Of a stretch of DNA of 64,000 nucleotides, positions 18,312 through 27,500 are shown one piece after another. The notes beneath the pieces were generated by a model. The model was not told the origin of the DNA and searched no databases. It saw only the letters and a list, made by a program, of their open reading frames with translations. A program made the translations under genes and the position numbers. Each line of letters begins with the position of its first letter. The stretch's first letter is position 1. The stretch is from Pseudoduganella rivuli. Lineage in GTDB: Bacteria > Pseudomonadota > Gammaproteobacteria > Burkholderiales > Burkholderiaceae_D. The stretch covers positions 274,065-338,064 of the forward strand of contig NZ_WKJJ01000009.1 in assembly GCF_009674485.1 (NCBI RefSeq), written 5' to 3'.

Positions 18312-18334
18312 TTGTTTCAATAGCGTGAGTCACG

Positions 18335-18361
18335 AACGGCGCCTGCGGGCGCCGTTTTTTT
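18335..18361 (+). terminator. Rho-independent terminator after gatCAB
   Basis: A perfect 9-bp stem AACGGCGCC/GGCGCCGTT with a TGCG loop is followed by a run of T, 24 bp after the gatB stop. Confidence 0.92.
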
Positions 18362-18430
18362 CGACTTTAACGTCAGAAACTGGCTTGATCACGCCAATTA
18401 TTGGCATAAAATCCGCGAAATTACACCCCT

Positions 18431-18482
18431 AGGGCGGTTTGGCGCAGCCAAGCCGCCCTGCATGCGTTATCGAAACGCATGC
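18431..18482. other. Two adjacent hairpins without T tract
   Basis: The first inverted repeat has 12-bp arms with one imperfect pair (AGGGCGGTTTGG at 18431-18442, CCAAGCCGCCCT at 18448-18459, loop CGCAG). It abuts a second, perfect one (GCATGCGTT at 18460-18468, AACGCATGC at 18474-18482, loop ATCGA). They lie in the spacer between gatB and the 3' end of the leftward hydrolase gene. Neither has a poly-T tail, so they are more likely an mRNA-end structure or repeat element than a classic terminator. Confidence 0.6.
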
Positions 18483-18518
18483 ATGAGAGATATCAATCAG
18501 GGAATTAAAAGAAAGAGA

Positions 18519-19388
18519 TTAAGCTGCAATGCGCGGCTGCATCCAGCCCAGGATATCGGCAAAGATATCCGCGCGATTGGTCTCGTTGAAATTCTCGTGG
18601 TAATTCTGCGCCTCGAAGCGATAACGCAATAAATCGCCACCTATGGTTTTCAGCATGGATTCCGCCGCCTTGCTGTCGGCCAGCTTGTCATCCCCCGCCA
18701 CCACGACATATAACGGCATGCGCCAGGTGGGAATTTGCGCCGCCAATCCTTTTTGCGCTTCGCTCAATGCATGGCCAAAACGCACCGTCAATTCCGATGC
18801 GCGGATGGCATCCTGCTCATCGACATGATGGCGCGCGGTAATCGCCGCATCATGCGTCAGCACATCGGTAAACGACGCGACCGGCACTTTCATTTTCGGC
18901 ACCAGCTTCGCCAGCAAGCCCGACATTTTTTGCAGTACCGGTGAAATCTTGACGGCATTCACATAATACGGCGATGACAAAATAAACCCTTTGACGTCAT
19001 CGTCACTGCGTTTCAACCGTTCCAGGCCAAATTTCGTGGCAATCAAACCGCCCATGGAATGGCCCATGATAAATATCGGCAATCCAGGATAATTCTTTTT
19101 CACCCATTGCAGGAACAATTCCGCATCATCGAGGAAAATATCGAAATCGGGAATATCGGCGCGCTTCTTTCCATCATGGCCGCACTGGTCATATCCGACC
19201 ACCGCGACATCGTGATTGCGGAAATATAATCCCGGCATGACATAATCACCGGCATGCGCCAATGCGCCATGGAACGCCATAATCACTGCACGGGGTTGGG
19301 ATGGCTCCCAGATGTGAATAGTGCGATCCGCACCATCTCGGCCTTTAAAGCGGGCCAGCCTGTCTTCGGAAAATCGCATGCTGCTCAT
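18519..19388 (-). CDS. Alpha/beta hydrolase (monoacylglycerol-lipase-like)
   Basis: The 289-residue protein belongs to the serine aminopeptidase S33/Hydrolase_4 group. It has the nucleophile elbow GHSMGG (Ser111), an acid candidate in VVAGDDKLAD and a histidine in AQNYHENFNE. HG at 40-41 fits the oxyanion loop. No signal peptide is seen, so it is probably cytoplasmic. The substrate is unknown; monoacylglycerols or lysophospholipids are typical for the family. Its ATG overlaps the stop of the DUF4279-like gene (ATGA), so the two form a small operon. Base composition appears somewhat AT-richer than nearby genes. Confidence 0.85.
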   Translation of the reverse strand: MSSMRFSEDRLARFKGRDGADRTIHIWEPSQPRAVIMAFHGALAHAGDYVMPGLYFRNHDVAVVGYDQCGHDGKKRADIPDFDIFLDDAELFLQWVKKNYPGLPIFIMGHSMGGLIATKFGLERLKRSDDDVKGFILSSPYYVNAVKISPVLQKMSGLLAKLVPKMKVPVASFTDVLTHDAAITARHHVDEQDAIRASELTVRFGHALSEAQKGLAAQIPTWRMPLYVVVAGDDKLADSKAAESMLKTIGGDLLRYRFEAQNYHENFNETNRADIFADILGWMQPRIAA

Positions 19389-19759
19389 GAGGTGATACTG
19401 AGGGTAATCCCCATTTCAATCAGCAGATTCAATTCAGCCAAAGAAAAATCGAGGGAAGGTACGCCGGCGGCTGCCGCGCCAGCGGTATAGGCGATGCGCA
19501 ATTCAGCGGCAATCGGCGCCGCATTGAAATCAATCCCGCGCGCCTGGCATTCAGTTAAAAAACCATGCACTTGTTTGATCAGCATGGCCGGATCGGTTTC
19601 AGCCGCCAGGTTGACATAAAAGCCTGAATCTATGCGCACGCGTCCGTCCGGACGCACGTCGCCTTTTTTCCAGTCACTGTCCGGCTCGACTGGCAAACCG
19701 TCGCGGACGTCAGCCAGCGCATCGTCGTCTCCGTACACCTTTAACGTTGCAATGTTCAT
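19385..19759 (-). CDS. DUF4279-like protein
   Basis: The 124-residue soluble protein matches the general pattern of DUF4279: an N-terminal strand ATLKVYGDDDA, a WKKGD motif near residue 31-35, a central helix and a terminal strand MGITLSITS preceded by LNLLIEMG. DUF4279 members are small alpha/beta proteins of unknown function, some encoded beside toxin genes. Here the only partner is the downstream hydrolase, overlapping by 4 bp. The assignment rests on motif memory only. Confidence 0.6.
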   Translation of the reverse strand: MNIATLKVYGDDDALADVRDGLPVEPDSDWKKGDVRPDGRVRIDSGFYVNLAAETDPAMLIKQVHGFLTECQARGIDFNAAPIAAELRIAYTAGAAAAGVPSLDFSLAELNLLIEMGITLSITS

Positions 19760-19859
19760 TCTTGCTCCAATTCCAATATTTCAGAAAAGCAAAACAAGTC
19801 TACACCAGCCGGCCGCCCGCAGCGCGCCACCGAGATGACCCGGCAGCGCATCGTGGGAT

Positions 19860-20525
19860 TTATGCTACGCCATACTGACTACGGTATGCCGCGACCTTTT
19901 CTTTATATTCCTGCAAAGACGGGTCCGCTGCCGCACCGGACAGGTAGGTGAACAAGTCATCCAGGTTGCCGATGGAAATCACTGGAATGCCATAGTTTTT
20001 CGTCACTTCCTGCACGGCGGACAATTCCGACATCACGCCATCCTTCGCGCCCCGCTCCATGCGGTCCAGCGCGATCAGCACGGCGCACGGCTCGGCACCG
20101 GCGGCGCGGATCATTTGCACGGATTCACGCACGGACGTGCCGGCGGAAATCACGTCGTCGATGATGACGACCTTGCCTTGCAGTTTGGCACCCACGATGG
20201 TGCCGCCTTCGCCGTGGTCCTTGGCTTCCTTGCGGTTGAAGGCAAACGAGGTGTTGCGGCCTTTGCCGGCCAGCGCCACGGCGGTGGCCGATGCCAGGGT
20301 GATGCCTTTGTAGGCCGGACCGAACAGCATGTCGAATTCGATGCCGGAGTCGAGCAGCGTTTGCGCATAGAATTGCGCCAGTTGCGCCAAAGTGGCGCCG
20401 TCGTGGAACAAGCCCGCATTGAAGAAGTACGGGGATGGGCGGCCCGCCTTGGTGGTGAATTCACCAAAACGCAACACTCCCGTCGCCACTGAAAACGCGA
20501 TAAACTCTTGCCGTAAATTTTTCAC
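19860..20525 (-). CDS. pyrE: Orotate phosphoribosyltransferase
   Basis: Pyrimidine synthesis enzyme converting orotate and PRPP to OMP. The 221-residue type I PRTase has the PRPP loop KVVIIDDVISAGTS, the FGPAYKGI region and FAFNRKEAKDHGEGG. It starts at GTG (20525) with AAGAGG upstream. Divergent from xth across 79 bp. Confidence 0.95.
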   Translation of the reverse strand: MKNLRQEFIAFSVATGVLRFGEFTTKAGRPSPYFFNAGLFHDGATLAQLAQFYAQTLLDSGIEFDMLFGPAYKGITLASATAVALAGKGRNTSFAFNRKEAKDHGEGGTIVGAKLQGKVVIIDDVISAGTSVRESVQMIRAAGAEPCAVLIALDRMERGAKDGVMSELSAVQEVTKNYGIPVISIGNLDDLFTYLSGAAADPSLQEYKEKVAAYRSQYGVA

Positions 20526-20604
20526 AGTTGCCTCTTAATATAGTAAGTGCCTGTATTTTAATCCGCAGGCACGGCCAACACACCCCCCTTCCCTAATCTT
20601 CACC

Positions 20605-21387
20605 ATGCCAAAAATCATTTCCGCGAACTTGAACGGGATCCGTTCCGCATCCAAAAAAGGCTTTTTCACCTGGATGGCGGCCCAGGATGCCGACTTCGTC
20701 TGTGTACAGGAGCTCAAGGCGCAAGCCGACGACATGACGGAAGAATTCCTGAATCCGGGCGGCTACCACGGCCATTTCCATTACGCAGTGAAGAAGGGTT
20801 ACTCCGGCACGGGCGTCTACAGCAAGATCGCGCCGGATGCGGTGCTGATCGGCTTTGGCAATGAGGAATTCGATGCGGAAGGCCGCTATGTGCGCTGTGA
20901 CTTCGGCCCGCTGACGGTGATTTCCGTGTATTGCCCGTCCGGTTCGTCCGGCCCCGAGCGCCAGGAAGCCAAGTTCCGCTTCATGGATGCGTTTATCGTG
21001 CATTTACAACAATTGCACGCGGAAGGCCGTGAAGTCGTCATTTGCGGCGACTGGAACATCGCCCATAAAGAAATCGACTTGAAGAACTGGAAAGGTAACA
21101 AAAAGAATTCCGGCTTCCTGCCGGAAGAGCGCGAGTGGCTGACGCGCGTGTTCGATGAAGTAGGCTTCGTCGACGTGCACCGGGGACTCGACCCGCGCGA
21201 AGAACAATATACGTGGTGGAGCAACCGCGGCCAGGCCTGGGCCAAAAACGTGGGGTGGCGTATTGACTATCATGTTGCAACGCCCGGAATCGCCGGCAAG
21301 GCGCACCAGGTGGCCATCTATAAGGAAGAACGCTTTTCCGACCATGCGCCCCTGATCATCGACTATCACCCGTTGATCGCCGCATAA
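20605..21387 (+). CDS. xth: Exodeoxyribonuclease III (AP endonuclease)
   Basis: Base-excision-repair nuclease acting at abasic sites. The 260-residue EEP-fold protein begins KIISANLNGIRSASKKGF (Asn ligand), with the metal-binding Glu in VQELKAQ, GDWNIAH in the centre and the catalytic SDHAPLIIDY at the end. In Oxalobacteraceae and Burkholderiaceae it commonly lies beside pyrE. A GC-rich inverted repeat with a short T run follows at 21402-21423. Confidence 0.94.
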   Translation: MPKIISANLNGIRSASKKGFFTWMAAQDADFVCVQELKAQADDMTEEFLNPGGYHGHFHYAVKKGYSGTGVYSKIAPDAVLIGFGNEEFDAEGRYVRCDFGPLTVISVYCPSGSSGPERQEAKFRFMDAFIVHLQQLHAEGREVVICGDWNIAHKEIDLKNWKGNKKNSGFLPEEREWLTRVFDEVGFVDVHRGLDPREEQYTWWSNRGQAWAKNVGWRIDYHVATPGIAGKAHQVAIYKEERFSDHAPLIIDYHPLIAA

Positions 21388-21401
21388 CGACCAGGTCTCC
21401 A

Positions 21402-21423
21402 CCGCCCCGCCCGGGGCGGTTTG
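21402..21423 (+). terminator. Possible terminator after xth
   Basis: CCGCCCC (21402-21408) pairs with GGGGCGG (21413-21419) across a four-base loop and is followed by only three or four T. It lies 15 bp after the xth stop. Confidence 0.5.
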
Positions 21424-21526
21424 TGTATTCAAGTAGTTAAAAAAGTGAAATATTGATTTCCATTGCGCAAACATTGGCGCTTCTTTGATACTATACGATA
21501 CCGCTTCTGTCCCTTCCGAGTTGACC

Positions 21527-24500
21527 ATGTCCGTTTCGACTGCGCTGCCCACGATTACTCCCACCTATTCGAACAGCACCGGCGCCGCCAGCGCCAGCCT
21601 GGTACTTGATTTCAATAAAATCATTGCCGCCGGCACGGGCCTGATCACCATCACCGACGGTGCGACGCAGACATATATGGGCAAGGACGGCACGTTGCGT
21701 ACGCGCCTGATTGGCGCCACGGATACCCGCACCGTCGATATCACGGATACGTCCAAGGTCACGATCTCCGGCGATACGGTCACCATCCGTCTGGATACGA
21801 ATCTGTCACCGGGTAAAAGCTACAGCGTGCAAATGGCGGCGGGCGTCTTGCAGGACGAGGATGGCAATGCGTATTCTGGCCTGACGGACACCAGCAAGCT
21901 CCAATTCGCGACGTCCGCCACGGCTGTACCGTCCGCAGTGGTCGACAGCGGCATCACACTGTCGGCGGACACGGGCGCCAGCGCCACCGATTTCATCACG
22001 AAGAGCGCCGCCCAAACCGTCAGCGGCAAATACAGCGGTACGCTGGCGGCCGGCGACAGCATCAAGGTATCGCTGGACAATGGCGGCACGTGGATCGACG
22101 CCACAGTCGATGCCGACAGCCATACATGGAGCGCTGCGGGCACCCTGACCGGCAGCAGCACCGTCGTGGCGCGCGTCACCGATGCCGCCGGCCACTTTTC
22201 GCAGGCGGCGCGCCAGGCTTATACCTTTGATACCGACGCGCCCACGGTGGCATCGATCACCGTGGCCGATGCCGACCTGGTGGCGGGTGAAACCACGACC
22301 GTGACCATCGCCTTCAATGAAGCCGTCACGGGGCTGAAGATTGCCGACTTCGCTGTCACGGGCGGCGAACTGTCCGACCTGGCCATGTCCGTCGATTGCA
22401 AAACCTGGACCGCCAAGCTGACGCCGACCATGGGCGTCGCCAATAGCACGGGCCAGATTACGCTGAAGGCTGGCAGCGGCGTCGATGTGGCAGGCAACAG
22501 TGGTCCGGCCAACGATAGCAGCCAGTCGTTCAACTACAGCACCGTGCCGGATGCGCCAACTGCCACGGTCGCCACCGTCAGCATGAAGGATTCGGGTTCC
22601 AGCGCCAGCGATTTCATTACCAACGTCACCGCGCAAACCATCTCCGGCACCTATACCGGCACCCTGGCCGGCAGTGAATATGTCGAAGTGTCGCTGGACA
22701 ATGGCGCGACATGGACTAAAGCCACATCGGCCGGCGGCGAATGGAGCATCCCCGCCACGACGATCAGCGCCAGCAATACACTGAAAGCCCGCGTCACCAA
22801 TGGCTACACGTACAGCAATCCAGTGTCCGAGGAATACACGTTGGACCAGGCCGCACCGACCGCGACGGTCACGTTGGCCGACAGTGCACTGGCCGCCGGT
22901 GAAACATCGCTGGTGACGATCAAATTTGGCGAAGCCGTGACCGGCTTCACCAATGACGACATCACCGTAGCCAACGGTACGCTGTCCACCGTCAGTTCGA
23001 CGGACGGTGGCATCACGTGGACCGCGACGTTCACGCCGAGCGCATCGACCACGGACGCCACCAATGTCATCACGGTGAACAAGGCCGGCGTGACCGACAT
23101 CGCGGGCAACGCGGGTTCGGGTAGCGCCACGTCGGCAAACTACACCGTTGACACGGTGCGTCCAACCGCCTCCATTGCCATCGCGGATACGGCGCTGCTT
23201 GCCGGCGAAACCACCACGGTGACATTCACCTTCAGCGAAGCTGTAACCGGCTTCACGACCGCCGACGTGACGATAGGCAACGGCACATTGTCGTCGCTGA
23301 GCTCGGCCGACGGCGGCACCACGTGGACCGCCACGCTGACGCCAACGGCGCACGTGCATGACAGCACGAACGGCATCACGCTGGACAATACCGGCATCGC
23401 GGACCTGGCCGGCAATGCCGGTACCGGCGCCACATCGTCGGATAATTACACGGTGTCCACCAAGCGGCCGACCGCCACCATTGCCATTGCCGACACGGCA
23501 TTGGCAGCGGGTGACTCCACCACCGTGACCATCACCTTCAGCGAAGCGGTGACGGAATTGCCCACTTCCGCCCTGTCGGCGGGTCACGGCGCACTGTCAT
23601 CGTTCTCCAGTTCCGATGGCGGTATCACGTGGACCGGTACATTGACGCCGTCGGCCTCCACTCATGCCACGACCAACGTCATTACGCTGAGCAATAGCGT
23701 TATCAAGAATGCGTCGGGCAATGCCGGCGCCGGCACCACCACGTCGGACAATTACACGGTCGCCACCGTGCGCCCCACCGCTACCATTAGCGTGGCCGAC
23801 ACGGCGTTGAAAGTGGGCGACACGCCTGCCGTCACCATCACGTTCTCGGAAGCGGTAACGGGACTGACCGCCGCCGATTTCAGCGTGGAGCACGGCTCAC
23901 TGTCGACACCGGTGACCAGCGATAACGGCATCACGTGGACCGCCACGCTGACGCCAACGTCCGGCATCGAAGACACCACCAACATCATCACGCTGGACAA
24001 TACCGGCGTGGCCAATTCGTCAGGCAACAGCGGTTCCGGCAGCACCAGTTCGGCCAACTATACGGTCGACACGGAACGCCCCACCGCCGCCATTACCATC
24101 GCGGACAGCGCGCTGACGGCAGGTGAAACCACCACCGTGACGTTCACCTTCAGCGAAGCAGTGACCGGGTTTTCCACGGCCGATGTGACTGTGGCCAACG
24201 GCACGCTGTCGGCGCTCAGCTCGTCCGACAATATCACGTGGACCGCCACGCTGACGCCATCGGGCTCCGTGGACGACAGCACCAACGTCGTCACGCTGGA
24301 CAATACCGCCATCACGGACTCCGCAGGCAACGCCGGTACTGGCGCCACCTCGTCGGACAATTACACGGTGGCCACCGTGCGTCCGACCGCAACGATCGCG
24401 CTGTCGGATACAGCGCTGAAAGCAGGCGAAACTGCGACCGTCACGATTACCTTCAGCGAAGCCGTAACGGGCCTGACTTCCGCCGATCTGACCGTGGCCA

Positions 24501-27500
24501 ATGGCACGGTATCGTCGCTCACGTCGAGCGATGGCATCACGTGGACCGGCACGTTCACGCCGTCCACCAGCATCGAGGACACGACCAACACCATCACGCT
24601 GGACAACACAGGCGTGCAGGATGCGTCGGGCAATACCGGCAGCGGCACCACGTCGTCGTCGAACTATTCAGTCGATACCGCAGCACCGACTGCAACCATC
24701 ACGCTGTCGGATGCCGTGCTGATCACGGGTGAAACCGCCACTGTCACCATCACGTTCAGCGAAGCGGTGACGGGACTGACCACGGCGGATTTCAAGTCCA
24801 GCGGCACGCTCAGCGGCCTGGCAAGCAGCGATGGCGGCATCACATGGACGGCGACGTTGACACCGTCCAGCAATGGCTCGGGCGAAGTGCAACTGTATTC
24901 GTCCAGCGTCACCGATAGCGCCGGTAACAGCGGTCCGGACAGTTCGGTCAGCGTCAACTTCACCTATAACGCGGCGCCGACCGCCGTGGTCGATTCGATC
25001 GACATGTCCAATGACGCCGGCAACAGCACCAGTGACTTCATCACCAACCTGACGTCGCAAGACATTACCGGCACGCTGTCGGCCGCATTGGCCAGCGGTG
25101 AAAAAGTGCAGGTATCGCTCAACGGCGGCGATACCTGGACCGATGCCACCACCAGCGGCACAAGCTGGACATTGTCCGGCCAGACCATCAGCGCCAGCAG
25201 CACACTGATGGCGCGCGTGACGAACGGCGTCACCACCAGCACTACTTACAGCCAGATCTACACGCTGGACCAGTCCGCGCCAACCCTGTCGTCGATCGGC
25301 CTGAGCGACTCGTCGCTGACCGCCGGGGAAACCGCCACCGTGACACTGGTCTTCAGTGAACAGGTGACGGGACTGGTAACCACCGACTTCACTGTCAGCG
25401 GCGGTACGCTGAGCAGCCTGTCCTCCACCGACAACATCACCTGGACCGGCACGCTGACGCCCACCGCGTCCGGCGGCATCGCGCTGGCCGCAGCCAGCGT
25501 GACCGATCTGGCGGGCAACAGCGGCCCCGCCAGTGCCTCGGTGTCGCAGGAGTTCAGTTACCGCGCCGACGCCACGGCGCCCAGCGCCACGCTGTCGCTG
25601 AACGACACCACGCTGATCAGCGGCCAGACCGCCACCTTGACCCTGACCTTGTCCGAGGCCGTCACGGATACGCCGCTGGCCAGCGACTTCACCGTATCGG
25701 GCGGCAGCCTGGGCGCCTTTACCAGCGCGGATGGCGGCACCACCTGGACCGCAACGCTGACGCCGACGGCCAGCGCCAGCGGTTCCGGCAGCGTCACCTT
25801 GAATGCCCTGAGTATTTCCGACCCCAGCGGCAACGCCGGTCCAACGCAGTCCACGCTGCTTGCGTTCTCCTATGACACGCAAGTCCCGGGCTCGCTGGCC
25901 AGCAAAACGCCGGACCTGTACAGCGAAAGCGATTCGTACAATTCCGCTGCGGAAGGCACTTCTTTCGACAATATCACCAAGGATGACACGCCGACCATCA
26001 CATTCAGCCTGGCCAGCTCCGGCCTGACGGCAGGCGATTATGTCGACGTGCTCGATACGTCCAACAGTAACGCCATCCTCGGCACGTACACGATTGAAAG
26101 CGCGGCGCTGGGCGCCTACGGCAGTTCGATCTTTGTGACGCCAACCAGTGTACTGACCGAAGGCACGCATGCGCTGGTGCTGCGCGCACGCGATGCGGCC
26201 GGCAATACCGGGACGCAAAGCTCGTCGCTCAGCATCACGATCGACAAGACCATCGCGTCGATGTCCGGCAAAACGCTGGACCTGGCTGCCGCCAGCGACA
26301 GCGGCACCAGCAGCACGGACAACATCACCAACGACAGCACGCCGACCGTCACCTTCAATGTCGCCAATACCAGCGGCCTGGCGGCGGGCGATGTCCTGCA
26401 AATCATCGACACGTCCAATGGCAATGCTGTCGTGGGATCGCACACGGTCATCGCATCCGACTACGGCGCCTCGGCCGCGGACATTTCCATTGAATTGACT
26501 TCGCTGACGGACGCCACCCATACGCTGGCATTGCAGGCGGTGGACAAGGCGGGCAATACCGGCACGTCCAGCAGCGCCCTGTCGGTCACCATCGACACGA
26601 CGGCGCCGACCCTGTCGTCCAGTTCACCGTCGGGCAGTGCCAGCAGCATCGGCATCGACACCAGTTCGATTACGCTGACATTCAGTGAAGCGCTGGTCAC
26701 CAATTCGCAGACCGGCTTCAAGATCAGCAATAGCGGCACCACGCAGGATCTCCGTGAAATCGTGTTCGAAGCCCTCAGCGGCAACACGGGCACTTACAAC
26801 CCCACCACGCATACCGTCACGCTATCGCTGTCGGGCTCGCTGCAATACAGCGACAGCTATGGCGTGGCTGTATACAACGCGCCGCTGGCCGATACGGCGG
26901 GCAACAGCCTGTCGATCGGCACGTCGCTGCTGACTTTCACGACCGAGTCGGAACCGGTTCCCGTGACACCGTCCGCCGTGACGCTGTCGCTGACGGAATC
27001 GACTTACGCCAGCCACAGCGGCACGGACGACGATCACTTCACGAACAATAATACGCTGACCATTTCCGGCATTACCGCAAGCTACTTGCAGTACAAGCTG
27101 ACCAGCGACGACGTCAGTTGGACCACATTGGCGGTGCCGTCGAATGCGACGACGTATTCGTTCGAACTGCCGGACGACACGTATTACGCCGGAGGCATCC
27201 AGTTCCGGCAATACGATGTGGCGGGCTATGAAAGCACGTCCACCACGATAAGCGACGACTGGACCATCGACACCGAAGCGCCAACCGGTCACTCCAGCAC
27301 GTCGTCCTTCCCGTCCTTCTTCGGCCTGGGTACCGTCATCCCGCTCACCCTCATCAGTGGCTACATGGACGGCGAATTCAACCTGGACGAGGAATTCTTC
27401 GAATACACCACGGACGGCAGCACGTGGAAAAAGGCGGATTCCACCACCTATCAGGGCTGGACCATTAACAGTGTCGCGATTGCCGAAGGGGGCGAAATCG

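Noticed and set aside
22853..24973. Regular repeats considered as a CRISPR array
   Set aside because: The period is about 303 bp, the units are coding throughout and no short repeat/spacer alternation exists.
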